Positions 1 through 7,653 are shown, counted from the first letter of the stretch. The stretch is DNA of 36,595 nucleotides from an uncultured Lachnospiraceae bacterium (GCA_944380185.1 CALWGV010000088.1:1-36595), one strand, 5' to 3'. Program-made: numbers and translations. Notes: generated by a model from the sequence alone, not told the origin.

Positions 1-2
1 GC

Positions 3-260
3 ATTCTGGCCTTTACCCTGCCGATTGCCCTGACCCGGTACGTCTCCCTGGGCTCCCTGACGGTGGAAACGGTGCTTCTCATTCTCTGGCTGCTGTGGGG
101 GAGGGAGCTGGTTCCCACCCTGTCCGGCCCCTGCTATACCGAGGCCACCGTGATCATGATTCTCATTGTCCTCCAGGCCTTCTGGAGGCATCGCTCCAAT
201 ATCGGGCGGCTGATTCACGGCAATGAAAATAAGCTGGGAGAGAAAAAGAAGGAGGGCTGA
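3..260 (+). CDS. plsY: Glycerol-3-phosphate acyltransferase PlsY, C-terminal part
   Basis: Only the last 85 codons are present; the gene begins before the window and is open in frame from base 3. PlsY is a membrane enzyme that acylates glycerol-3-phosphate with acyl-phosphate, the first step of phospholipid synthesis. The fragment has hydrophobic stretches, a TRYVSLGSL segment and the family's typical ending HRSNIGRLIHGNENKLG. It stops 2 bases before gpsA, which makes the substrate of PlsY, and this pairing is common in Firmicutes. The gpsA ribosome binding site lies inside the end of plsY, so the two are very likely co-transcribed and translationally coupled. Confidence 0.88.
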   Translation: MLAFTLPIALTRYVSLGSLTVETVLLILWLLWGRELVPTLSGPCYTEATVIMILIVLQAFWRHRSNIGRLIHGNENKLGEKKKEG

Positions 261-262
261 CG

Positions 263-1273
263 ATGGCGGATGTGAGTGTGCTGGGAGCCGGCTCCTTCGG
301 TGTGGCCCTGGCCGTTCTTCTCAGTAAAAATGGACATCGGGTGACGATTCGCTCCACCTCGCCGGAAAAGGCGGAGCGCCTGGGGCGGGAGCGGTCGATT
401 CCCACCCTGCCGGAGGTGGCTTTGCCGGAGGGCGTGGAGGTGACGGCAGATCTGGAATATGCCTGCCGGGACCGGGATCTGATCGTCCTGGCTCCCGCCT
501 CCGTCTATATCCGTTCCCTCTCCCGGTCCATGTCCCCCTTTGTTGAAAAGGGGCAGATTTTGGTCAATGTGGCCAAGGGAATCGAGGCGGACAGCCTGAA
601 GCTGCTCAGCGAGCAGATCGAGGAGGAGATTCCTCAGGCGGAGGTGGCGGTGCTCTCCGGGCCCAGCCACGCCGAGGAGGTGGGCCGCGGCATTCCCACT
701 ACCTGCGTAGTCGGGGCGCACAGCCGGCGGGTGGCGGAGACGGTGCAGAATATATTTATGAGCGATTCCTTCCGCGTCTATACGAATCCGGATATCCGGG
801 GCATCGAGCTGGGCGGGGCCCTGAAAAACGTCATTGCCCTGGCGGCGGGCATCGCCGACGGCCTGGGCTATGGGGACAATACCAAGGCGGCCCTGATCAC
901 CCGCGGCATGGCGGAGATGTCCCGCCTGTTCACCGCCATGGGGGCCAGGACGGAGACCCTCTACGGCCTGGCAGGGATCGGCGACCTGGTGGTCACCTGT
1001 GCCAGCATGCACAGCCGCAATCGCCGGGCCGGCATCCTGATCGGCCAGGGTATGTCCATGAAAGAGGCCATGAAAGAGGTCAATATGGTGGTGGAGGGCG
1101 TCTATGCGGCCGGAGCGGGCAGAGAGCTGGCTCGCCGCTATGGGGTGACGATGCCCATTATCGAGCAGGTATGCGAGGTTCTCTTCGCAGGAAAGGCCCC
1201 TGCCGAGGCCATGCGGGAGCTGATGCTGCGGGACAGGTGCGTGGAAAACCCGAAGCTTTGCTGGGAGGAATGA
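263..1273 (+). CDS. gpsA: NAD(P)-dependent glycerol-3-phosphate dehydrogenase
   Basis: Cytosolic enzyme that reduces dihydroxyacetone phosphate to sn-glycerol-3-phosphate for phospholipid synthesis. The 336-aa protein has the normal family length. It opens with a Rossmann nucleotide-binding motif (VLGAGSFGVALA, GxGxxG type), has the conserved GPSHAEEV segment near residue 133, and the helical C-terminal domain with ELGGALKNVIALAAG, which carries the catalytic lysine, followed by GLGYGDNTKAALITRG. The ATG is preceded by AAGGAGGG at a suitable distance. It follows plsY directly and is followed by a TTG-started gene whose ribosome binding site lies in the last codons of gpsA. Confidence 0.95.
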   Translation: MADVSVLGAGSFGVALAVLLSKNGHRVTIRSTSPEKAERLGRERSIPTLPEVALPEGVEVTADLEYACRDRDLIVLAPASVYIRSLSRSMSPFVEKGQILVNVAKGIEADSLKLLSEQIEEEIPQAEVAVLSGPSHAEEVGRGIPTTCVVGAHSRRVAETVQNIFMSDSFRVYTNPDIRGIELGGALKNVIALAAGIADGLGYGDNTKAALITRGMAEMSRLFTAMGARTETLYGLAGIGDLVVTCASMHSRNRRAGILIGQGMSMKEAMKEVNMVVEGVYAAGAGRELARRYGVTMPIIEQVCEVLFAGKAPAEAMRELMLRDRCVENPKLCWEE

Positions 1274-1277
1274 GAGA

Positions 1278-2546
1278 TTGAACTATGAGCAGATTTTCCG
1301 GGACGTGGTAGACGCAGTGATCCAGGATTATGCCGGCTTTGCGGAAAAAGAGAGTCTGCATGATCCCCTCTTTTTTTATACGGCGCTTCAGGCTGCCGTG
1401 AAAGGAGGGCAGGCGGACGACCGTTTTTTCGCCCAGCTGATGGGACAGTATCTGGCGGTTATGCAGGATGCAAATCTCTCCTTTCTGCGGATTGACAGAC
1501 GAAATCCTGCCGGAGAGACAGCAGGATTTTCCGTCAGAAGCCATAAGGGGAAGCTTTATGTGGTTTTTGCCGGACAGGAAAAGAGAGTGAGACCGGGCGA
1601 TCAGATCTTGACTCTGGGCAAACTTCCGCCGGCATTGTACCGACAGAGAATGGGACGCAATATTTTGGGCGATGAGGTGGAAGAGCGTGAGGACTGGGGC
1701 CTGGTGCTTCAGGCTGCCGGCACCTGTCTGGTCAAGCACCGCAGCGGCATTGATGAAAATCTGTTGCTGGGCAGCTATCCGGTCAAAAGAAAACTGCCGG
1801 CGCTTAGCGGCCGCAAAATCGGAACGGATACCCTGTATCTGAATCTGCCGCATTTTGCAAGACCAGAGGAGGTTGCGCGTCTCTTGACTTCCAAGAAAAA
1901 ATCCCTGGAACAGTGCAGCCGTCTGATTCTTGACCTGCGCCTGTGTGCAGGCGGCGATGAGGAGGCTTTTATTCCTCTCTTGGACTATGTGTTTCCTGAA
2001 CCTGTTCCTCTGGCGTCTCTGTATGATGAGCCGGGACTTTATACCAATTACACGGAAAATAACTGCCGCCGCAAAGGGCAGATGCTCGAAATATGGAAGG
2101 AGTCCGCCGGAGAGGAGATGGCGGCCGCTCTCCAGGCACTGTCGGCGGAGCTGAGGGAAAAGTCCGGGAGCGGTTTTATCTGGGAGGCCGATGAGGAGAT
2201 GGCGGAGGATGACACGGTGGTGGGAGGAAGGGGCAGCTTCAAAAAAGTGATTCTGCTCACGGATGTGTCTTGCGGGTACGCCGGGGAGACTTTTGTCTCC
2301 CTATGCCGGAAATCGTCCCGGGCAGAGGTGATCGGACGACCTACCAGGGGAACCATCGATTATTGCAATCCGGTTTCGGTGAACTTTGACAATCGTTTTG
2401 TCTTTACGTATCCCATGAGCAAGACGCGGGCGGCCGCAAAAGGCCGCGGGGTCAGCGGACGCGGCATTCAGCCGGATATATACATTCCCTGGAGTGAAGA
2501 AGAATGCCTGGAGGACAGGCTTTTGCAGGAAGCCTTGGCACGCTAG
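1278..2546 (+). CDS. S41-family peptidase-like protein, probably without the catalytic serine
   Basis: 422-aa protein resembling the tail-specific protease (S41) fold in its second half. There is a core strand LILDLRLCAGG near residues 216-226, a segment ILLTDVSCGYAGETF near 325-339, and the IGRPTRGT turn near 352-359. In S41 peptidases the serine stands three residues before the Glu of the (S)AxE motif; here that position is Tyr334. The CtpA-type lysine 25 residues later falls on Thr359. No signal peptide or membrane segment is visible, so it should be cytosolic, which is unusual for the family. It starts at TTG, with GGAGG 9 bases upstream inside the end of gpsA, so it is the third gene of the plsY-gpsA operon. 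The substrate is unknown. The family assignment is fairly secure; loss of activity is inferred. Confidence 0.7.
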   Translation: MNYEQIFRDVVDAVIQDYAGFAEKESLHDPLFFYTALQAAVKGGQADDRFFAQLMGQYLAVMQDANLSFLRIDRRNPAGETAGFSVRSHKGKLYVVFAGQEKRVRPGDQILTLGKLPPALYRQRMGRNILGDEVEEREDWGLVLQAAGTCLVKHRSGIDENLLLGSYPVKRKLPALSGRKIGTDTLYLNLPHFARPEEVARLLTSKKKSLEQCSRLILDLRLCAGGDEEAFIPLLDYVFPEPVPLASLYDEPGLYTNYTENNCRRKGQMLEIWKESAGEEMAAALQALSAELREKSGSGFIWEADEEMAEDDTVVGGRGSFKKVILLTDVSCGYAGETFVSLCRKSSRAEVIGRPTRGTIDYCNPVSVNFDNRFVFTYPMSKTRAAAKGRGVSGRGIQPDIYIPWSEEECLEDRLLQEALAR

Positions 2547-2604
2547 CGGGAAAATCAGGGAATCGCATCGGAGTGTGCCTGACGGCTAGGGGGAGGTGAT
2601 AAAC

Positions 2605-3099
2605 ATGGAGGAGGATATTCGTCCGGAGCTTTTTGCGGTGGGGATGAAGGCAGATTGTGCGCAGGAGGCTCTTGACTGCCTGGCAGAGCTTTTATATCGG
2701 CAGGGGCTGGTGCGGGAGAGTTTTGCTGAAGCGGTGAAAGCACGGGAGAGACGCTACAGCACAGGGCTGGCTTTTCCGGAGATGGGGATTGCGATTCCCC
2801 ATGCGGATGCAGAGCATGTGATCCGACCGGGCCTGGCCGTCGGCATTTTAAAGGAGCCGGTAGAGTTTCGTCACATGGGGATGCCGGAGGTTTCGGTGGA
2901 GGCGGGACTTATCTTTATGCTGGCAATCCGGGATGAGGAAGAGCAGCCGGAGTATCTGGCCAATCTGCTGGATGTATTTCAAACGGAAGGAAACCTGACA
3001 AAACTGGCCTCCTGCCGGTCGGCGGAGGAGGCGGCCGGCTGTCTGAAAAGACTGCTGCAGACAACTGGCCAGTGTGACAAAGGAGGGGGAGAAGAATGA
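2605..3099 (+). CDS. PTS sugar transporter subunit IIA (fructose/galactitol type)
   Basis: 164-aa cytosolic phosphocarrier that would pass phosphate from HPr to a IIB subunit. The family motif around the phosphorylated histidine is GIAIPHADAEHV, with the active His near residue 66. A GTG lies 9 bases upstream, but it overlaps the ribosome binding site GGGGGAGG at 2589-2596. That site sits 8 bases before the ATG at 2605, so the ATG is chosen. It overlaps the next gene, a IIB subunit, by 4 bases (ATGA). No membrane IIC subunit is encoded nearby, so the sugar cannot be named. A regulatory role, or use with a distant IIC, is possible. Confidence 0.88.
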   Translation: MEEDIRPELFAVGMKADCAQEALDCLAELLYRQGLVRESFAEAVKARERRYSTGLAFPEMGIAIPHADAEHVIRPGLAVGILKEPVEFRHMGMPEVSVEAGLIFMLAIRDEEEQPEYLANLLDVFQTEGNLTKLASCRSAEEAAGCLKRLLQTTGQCDKGGGEE

Positions 3100-3455
3100 A
3101 GAAAATATTGCTGGTGTGCGGTTCCGGGCTGTATACGTCCAGAGCCTTGAGTCAGAGGGTCAGTAAGGCCCTGGATGACAGGGGGCTTCGGGGTACCTAT
3201 GAGATCACTCTGGGAAAGGCGGCGGATGCCGGGGAAGAATCCGGTGATTTTGATCTGTGTATCACCACCACAACGCTGGACGGAGAATGTGCCTGTCCGG
3301 TGGTAAACGGAGCCAGCTTCCTGTTGGGGCGAGATATTCGGCAGACGATGGACCGGATCGTGGAGATCCTGATGGGAGACGGGGAGAACCTCCAAGATAC
3401 GGAAGAATCGCCGGAAAAGAATGCGCAGTACAGTCAGAATGACAGCGATGAATAA
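3096..3455 (+). CDS. PTS sugar transporter subunit IIB (galactitol-like)
   Basis: 119-aa protein starting MKKILLVCGSGLYTS, the IIB fold with the phosphorylated cysteine at residue 8 in the P-loop-like CGSG segment. IIB subunits take phosphate from IIA and pass it to sugar bound by IIC. The gene is translationally coupled to the IIA gene by an ATGA overlap, with GGAGG upstream. The last 25 residues are acidic and polar, an extension after the expected domain end. A G+C-rich hairpin with a short T run follows at 3478-3519. The lack of a IIC gene leaves its sugar unknown. Confidence 0.85.
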   Translation: MKKILLVCGSGLYTSRALSQRVSKALDDRGLRGTYEITLGKAADAGEESGDFDLCITTTTLDGECACPVVNGASFLLGRDIRQTMDRIVEILMGDGENLQDTEESPEKNAQYSQNDSDE

Positions 3456-3477
3456 TGACCTGTCAATGACCCGTTGG

Positions 3478-3519
3478 CCCGGGCAGCAGCGCCAAGGCGG
3501 CGCTGTCAGCCCGGGTTTT
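3478..3519 (+). terminator. Intrinsic terminator after the PTS genes
   Basis: CCCGGGC at 3478-3484 pairs with GCCCGGG at 3509-3515, and CAGCGCC at 3487-3493 pairs with GGCGCTG at 3499-3505, with a small internal bulge. TTTT follows at 3516-3519. It lies between convergent genes and may also end the minus-strand transcript, although no T run is seen in that direction. Confidence 0.65.
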
Positions 3520-3797
3520 CAGCCTCTTAAGCACTGTATTGCGCCGAGAAGGATAAGCAGCAGTCCCAGTATTCGGTCGCTGTAACGCTCGCAGAAGGCG
3601 GAGGCTGTCTGAGGAAGAATACGCATGACTGTCTGACCTGCGCCAAGGGCGATGAAAGTGAAGGCTGCGGCCGATACGGCGATCAGTGCCTGCTGCCACA
3701 AGGGTATGCGGATACCCCTGGCGGCATAGGCAAAGCCCAGAGAGAGTGTATCCAGGTTGGAGGCCAGTATGAGCACAAAAGCAGAAAATAATTCCAT
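3519..3797 (-). CDS. Half-length YtaF/MntP-like membrane protein
   Basis: 92-aa hydrophobic protein with about three membrane segments (residues 1-20, about 33-55 and 73-90) and the motif SNLDTLSLGFAYAARGIRIP. This is like the first repeat of the sporulation membrane protein YtaF and the manganese exporter MntP, in which an Asp in the first helix is conserved. Those proteins are about 180-210 aa and contain two such repeats; here the frame stops after one. The ATG used has AGGAG seven bases upstream; a longer frame begins 14 codons earlier without such a site. It could work as a homodimer or be a remnant. No second repeat is found in the bases that follow, which hold only the terminator. Confidence 0.6.
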   Translation of the reverse strand: MELFSAFVLILASNLDTLSLGFAYAARGIRIPLWQQALIAVSAAAFTFIALGAGQTVMRILPQTASAFCERYSDRILGLLLILLGAIQCLRG

Positions 3798-3935
3798 GAG
3801 TGACTCCTGGTGTGCATCGTATATAAATAGGGTATACAAAAATGGGCCTCGGGGTGATTGCCGGCTGAAAACCGGACGGCGAGGCTGATTTTGGCAGGAG
3901 GGGAATTTTCCTTCTGTTTTTTTTGTTTTACCCCA

Positions 3936-3964
3936 TTGACATTGATGAGGGTTTTTGCTATTTT
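3936..3964 (+). promoter_or_regulatory. SigmaA-type promoter for the FAD oxidoreductase
   Basis: TTGACA at 3936-3941, a 17-base spacer, then TATTTT at 3959-3964. Transcription would start near 3972 and give a leader of about 170 bases. The rest of the gap 3798-3935 holds a T-rich run but nothing else I recognise. Confidence 0.7.
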
Positions 3965-3971
3965 AATGGTC

Positions 3972-4100
3972 GTGAGCTTGTTTATATAAATTCAAATAAT
4001 GGTTGAATGTATCTACCAACTACCGATAGTTGACTATAAAAGGCTTCCCGCTTGTCAGGGGGGACCTATACCAAAACTGGGTCAGGCGGTAGTTTTTTAT
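3972..4100 (+). promoter_or_regulatory. Structured leader with possible attenuator upstream of the FAD oxidoreductase
   Basis: AACTACCG at 4018-4025 can pair with CGGTAGTT at 4087-4094, which runs into six T residues (4093-4098), as in a terminator. Inside it, CCGCTT at 4048-4053 can pair with AGGCGG at 4084-4089, and GACCT at 4063-4067 with GGGTC at 4079-4083. Competing local hairpins exist: AACTA-CCGA-TAGTT at 4018-4031 and ATAGT-TG-ACTAT at 4026-4037. A terminator-like element between promoter and gene with competing pairings suggests transcription attenuation. It matches no riboswitch class that I know. The pairings were found by eye. Confidence 0.4.
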
Positions 4101-4141
4101 TGGGAAAGTCCAGGGAGCAAAAAAATAAGGAGGCAAAAGCA

Positions 4142-5542
4142 ATGACGAAGTATGATGTGATTATTGTGGGAGCCGGTCCGGCCGGCATTTTTACTGCTTT
4201 GGAGATGCTTAGGCGGGGCAGCAGGAAGAAGATACTGATTGTAGAAAAAGGCAAGGCTATCGAGAGCCGGCGCTGTCCCAAGAATATCACGCAGAAATGT
4301 GTAAACTGCAAGCCGTACTGCCATATTACCACCGGTTTTTCCGGGGCAGGAGCATTTTCGGACGGGAAGCTGTCGCTGAGCTATGAAGTGGGCGGCGAAC
4401 TGCCCGAGCTGATCGGAGAGGAGTATGCGCAGGAACTCATAGACTATACGGATGGCATCTATCTGGAATTTGGAGCCGATCCCAAGGTGGAGGGCGTTGC
4501 CGAGACAGACAAGATCAAGGAGATCCGCAAACGGGCCATCCAGGCCGGCCTTAAACTGGTGGATTGCCCGATTCGCCATCTGGGCACGGAGAAGGCTCAG
4601 GAAATATATTATTCCATTGAGAAGTACCTGTTAGATAAAGGTGTGGAGATTCTGTTTGAGTCGAATTGCACGGATCTGATCATCGAGGATGGCAAATGTC
4701 AGGGGGTGTATGTAAGCCCCGCTTCGGGGAAGGGAGAGACACAGACCATCCGGGCGGATCACACGGTGGTGGCTACCGGGCGCAGAGGGGCCGACTGGCT
4801 GGAGACTCTCTGTGAGGAGCATGGCATCGCCCATCAGCCGGGGACCGTGGATATCGGCGTACGAGTGGAGGTTCGCAATGAAATCATGGAAGATGTCAAC
4901 AATGTTCTCTATGAATCCAAGCTGATTGGATACCCTCAGCCCTTCAAGAACAAGGTACGTACCTTCTGCCAGAACCCCGGAGGTTTTGTTAGCCAGGAAA
5001 ATTATGACAATGACCTGGCTGTGGTCAACGGGCATTCCTATAAGGAGAGAAAGTCAGGCAACACCAATCTGGCGATTCTGTGCTCCCACAATTTTAACGA
5101 ACCCTTCAATCAGCCTATTGCATACGCCCAGAAGGTGGGAGAGCTGACCAACATGCTGGGGGCAGGACACATTTTGGTACAGCGCTTTGGAGATATCTTA
5201 GACGGAAAAAGGACCTGGCAGAAGGAGCTTAGCCGTTCCAATGTGCGGCCGACTCTGCCCGATGCGGTGGCCGGGGACATCACGGCGGCCATGCCCTACA
5301 GAGCCATGGTAAATATTATAGGCTTCATCCAGGCGGTAGAGCATGTTGTGCCGGGCTTTGCCAGCCCGGAGACACTGCTTTACTCTCCGGAGCTCAAATT
5401 TTACAGCAACAGAGTGAAGATGGATCAGAATTTTACCACCAATATCCCTGGCCTGCACTGTCTGGGAGATTCCAGCGGCTGGACCAGAGGATTGATGATG
5501 GCCTCCGTCATGGGCGTGAGAATGGGCCAGCAGCTGGTCTGA
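4142..5542 (+). CDS. FAD-dependent oxidoreductase, COG2509-like
   Basis: 466-aa cytosolic flavoprotein. The N-terminus has the FAD-binding dinucleotide motif VIIVGAGPAGIFTAL, followed by a Cys-rich segment (RRCPKNITQKCVNCKPYC, about residues 44-61) and GFSGAGAFSDGKLSL, which are hallmarks of this uncharacterised dehydrogenase family. A second FAD-contact motif (VVATGRRGADWL) and the C-terminal GLHCLGDSSGWTRGLMMAS are present. The frame extends 30 codons further upstream to a TTG inside the leader hairpin. The ATG at 4142 has AAGGAGG eight bases before it and starts at the conserved N-terminus, so it is used. The reaction is unknown. A long leader with a possible attenuator suggests control by a small molecule or other signal. 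Confidence 0.85.
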   Translation: MTKYDVIIVGAGPAGIFTALEMLRRGSRKKILIVEKGKAIESRRCPKNITQKCVNCKPYCHITTGFSGAGAFSDGKLSLSYEVGGELPELIGEEYAQELIDYTDGIYLEFGADPKVEGVAETDKIKEIRKRAIQAGLKLVDCPIRHLGTEKAQEIYYSIEKYLLDKGVEILFESNCTDLIIEDGKCQGVYVSPASGKGETQTIRADHTVVATGRRGADWLETLCEEHGIAHQPGTVDIGVRVEVRNEIMEDVNNVLYESKLIGYPQPFKNKVRTFCQNPGGFVSQENYDNDLAVVNGHSYKERKSGNTNLAILCSHNFNEPFNQPIAYAQKVGELTNMLGAGHILVQRFGDILDGKRTWQKELSRSNVRPTLPDAVAGDITAAMPYRAMVNIIGFIQAVEHVVPGFASPETLLYSPELKFYSNRVKMDQNFTTNIPGLHCLGDSSGWTRGLMMASVMGVRMGQQLV

Positions 5543-5560
5543 GATGGATGGGGTATCGGC

Positions 5561-6187
5561 TCACTGCATTCTGGGAAAGGTGATCATCTCGGAAGCATAG
5601 GGAAGGCCTTCGATGGCATGGCAGAAGGTGTGCCATTCCTCCAGCTTGTGATCCCGGCGGGCGTGATAGATATTGATCAGGTTTTCGTAGTTCAGTGTGC
5701 AGGTCCGCAGCTGATTGTAGCTGGAGGGGAGCAGCTGGATCATATCGTACCACAGCGCTTTGTCTTTAGTCTCCAGGTAGCTGAGGCGTACCTGTTCGAG
5801 ATAGGCTATATAATCTTTAAAATGGTCCAGGGCTTCCGGCGTCATGTGGTCGTGGCTGAAATCCTCCAGCGAAAACGGCCGGCTGTGGATCTTGTGCATG
5901 GTGGAACAGGAGTTGGCTACGGTGCCCACTTTGTAGGTGTCATACTCCTTCCACCAGTACAGGGGGGCCGTTACATCCATAGACACAAAGATCATCCGCA
6001 CAAATTTGCGGTGATCGCTGCCGGCCCGGCACAGGCGGGAAGCCAGACCGAGATCCTTTTCTCCCAGTATATAATTTCCGTCATCGTCGTAATGACTGTC
6101 GCTGAGATGCCAGCTGTTCATGGGATTGCGCGCGCCGCGGACGGCGTTCTCCAGATTCATCACAGATATCCGTTCTATTTTCAGCAT
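5561..6187 (-). CDS. ThyX-like protein (divergent flavin-dependent thymidylate synthase fold)
   Basis: 208-aa protein, convergent with the oxidoreductase gene and only 18 bases from it. The pattern HRKFVRMIFVSMDV, then WWKEYDTY, then KVGTVANSCSTMHK (residues 86-99), and later LLPSSYNQLRTCTLNYENLINIYHARR (152-178), follows the order of ThyX elements. The ThyX signature RHRxxSxNxxSxR is only partly kept: NxxS is present, but the arginines and first serine are not in place. It may therefore bind flavin or nucleotide without making dTMP, or do something else. AAGGAGG lies six bases before the ATG. The fold assignment is from memory of motif order and is uncertain. Confidence 0.5.
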   Translation of the reverse strand: MLKIERISVMNLENAVRGARNPMNSWHLSDSHYDDDGNYILGEKDLGLASRLCRAGSDHRKFVRMIFVSMDVTAPLYWWKEYDTYKVGTVANSCSTMHKIHSRPFSLEDFSHDHMTPEALDHFKDYIAYLEQVRLSYLETKDKALWYDMIQLLPSSYNQLRTCTLNYENLINIYHARRDHKLEEWHTFCHAIEGLPYASEMITFPRMQ

Positions 6188-6334
6188 GTGTATCCTCCTT
6201 GTCTGCTCCCTGTGGGAAGCGCACCGATTACTTGGATATTTTTTTTTATGTTAGCATGTCTTTCACCGTATCGCAAGATAAAAATTTCCGTCGGCCAAGA
6301 GACAATAAAATTTCCGGGATGAACAAGGTTTATG

Positions 6335-6363
6335 TTGAATTCTTCCTGTTCCTGTGGTAAATT
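6335..6363 (+). promoter_or_regulatory. Promoter for the BMP lipoprotein gene
   Basis: TTGAAT at 6335-6340, a 17-base spacer, then TAAATT at 6358-6363, about 60 bases ahead of the ATG at 6422. Moderate match to the consensus. Nothing else is recognised in the gap from 6188. Confidence 0.45.
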
Positions 6364-6421
6364 AGTAGTACAAGAATTTTTACATTCCTTTTACTTTCCA
6401 AAATCAATGAGGAGGAAAAGC

Positions 6422-7507
6422 ATGAAAAGAAGAGTTTTTGCTTTACTGATGGCTGCCGTTATGGTTTTTGCCATGACTGCCTGCTCCGGCGGTGGAGATA
6501 CCACCACACCTGCAGCTGAGGGAACAGAGGCTGCCGGCGGTGAGACTGCTGGCGGCGAGACGACCGGCACCATCAAGGTCGGCATGGTTACTGACGTAGG
6601 CGGTATCAACGACCAGTCCTTTAACCAGCTGTCCTGGGAAGGCCTGCAGCGTGCACATGATGAGCTGGGGGTAGAGGTTACCTATCTGGAGTCTCATCAG
6701 GATTCCGAGTATGCGACCAATATTCAGACTCTGATAGATGATGAATGTGATCTGATTATCTGTGTGGGCTATATGCTGGCAGACGCAGTAAATCAGGCTG
6801 CACAGGATAACCCTGACCAGCTGTTTGCTATCATCGATGACCAGACTTACAGTGAGCTGCCCAATCTGGCCTGCCTGATGTTTGAGCAGGAGCAGGCTTC
6901 CTACCTGGTGGGAATCGTGGCCGGCATGATGACCGAGACGAACACCGTAGGCTTTGTGATTGGTCAGTCCACCGGCCCGATGAATGAGTTCGGCTACGGC
7001 TATGTGGATGGTGTGCTGTCCACCAATCCGGACGCTACGGTTCTGCAGTACAATGCCAATAACTTTGGCGATTCCGGCCTGGGCAAGACCGCTGCCAAGG
7101 ATATGGCTACCAATGGCGCCGATGTGATCTATCATGCTGCCGGCGGTACCGGACAGGGCGTTATTGAGGCCTGCCAGGAGGATGGCATCTGGGCGATCGG
7201 CGTAGACAGTGACCAGAACCATCTGGCCCCCGACACGGTTGTGACCTCCGCCATGAAGAGAGTAGATAATGCCAGCTATGACATTACCAAGGCTGTGCTG
7301 GAGGGCACTTACACCCCTGGCATACATGTTTACAGCCTGGCTGATGGCGGCGTAGACATCGCTCCCACCACGACACTTCTGCCCGATGACGTTCTGGCTG
7401 CCGTAGAGGAAGCAAAACAGGCGATTATTGACGGCGAGATCGTTGTGCCGGCTACCCAGGAAGAATTTGAGAATAAATACGGTCCCGATGTTTACCAGCT
7501 GGACTAA
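6422..7507 (+). CDS. BMP-family nucleoside-binding lipoprotein of an ABC transporter
   Basis: 361-aa extracytoplasmic substrate-binding protein. It has a lipoprotein signal (MKRRVFALLMAAVMVFAMTAC) with the lipidated cysteine at residue 21, then a Gly/Thr/Glu-rich linker to about residue 50. The Bmp/PnrA/Med-type periplasmic-binding fold follows: IKVGMVTDVGGINDQSFNQLSWEG, then GVDSDQNHLAPDTVVTSAMKRVD. PnrA of Treponema and NupN of Bacillus-type systems bind purine or pyrimidine nucleosides, and the neighbours here (cdd, pdp) support nucleosides as ligand. GGAGG lies six bases before the ATG. A strong terminator follows, separating it from the rest of the transporter, perhaps to give extra binding protein. 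Confidence 0.92.
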   Translation: MKRRVFALLMAAVMVFAMTACSGGGDTTTPAAEGTEAAGGETAGGETTGTIKVGMVTDVGGINDQSFNQLSWEGLQRAHDELGVEVTYLESHQDSEYATNIQTLIDDECDLIICVGYMLADAVNQAAQDNPDQLFAIIDDQTYSELPNLACLMFEQEQASYLVGIVAGMMTETNTVGFVIGQSTGPMNEFGYGYVDGVLSTNPDATVLQYNANNFGDSGLGKTAAKDMATNGADVIYHAAGGTGQGVIEACQEDGIWAIGVDSDQNHLAPDTVVTSAMKRVDNASYDITKAVLEGTYTPGIHVYSLADGGVDIAPTTTLLPDDVLAAVEEAKQAIIDGEIVVPATQEEFENKYGPDVYQLD

Positions 7508-7551
7508 AGATTAAAGATCATTCATTATTAAAAGAGATGTAAAATTCTTAA

Positions 7552-7577
7552 AAGCCGCCGGGGCCCGGCGGCTTTTT
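7552..7577 (+). terminator. Intrinsic terminator after the BMP lipoprotein gene
   Basis: AAGCCGCCG at 7552-7560 pairs perfectly with CGGCGGCTT at 7566-7574 around a 5-base loop. A run of five T follows (7573-7577). Confidence 0.9.
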
Positions 7578-7647
7578 CGTGAGATCTTTTAGGTGACAAA
7601 ATCACATTTTTTGAAAAGTTACGGTAGAATTTTTTGAATGCAACAGT

Positions 7648-7653
7648 TATAAT
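7648..7653 (+). promoter_or_regulatory. Probable -10 box for yjjI
   Basis: TATAAT lies 84 bases before the yjjI ATG and downstream of the lipoprotein terminator. The expected -35 position (TAGAAT at 7625-7630) is a weak match, so an activator may be needed. Confidence 0.35.

Noticed and set aside
4052-4141. Upstream TTG start extending the FAD oxidoreductase by 30 codons
   Set aside because: These bases form the terminator-like hairpin, have no ribosome binding site, and the conserved FAD domain starts right at the ATG at 4142.
5618-6322. 234-codon plus-strand frame opposite the ThyX-like gene
   Set aside because: It is the complement of a conserved-looking protein with its own good ribosome binding site; the plus-strand frame has none.
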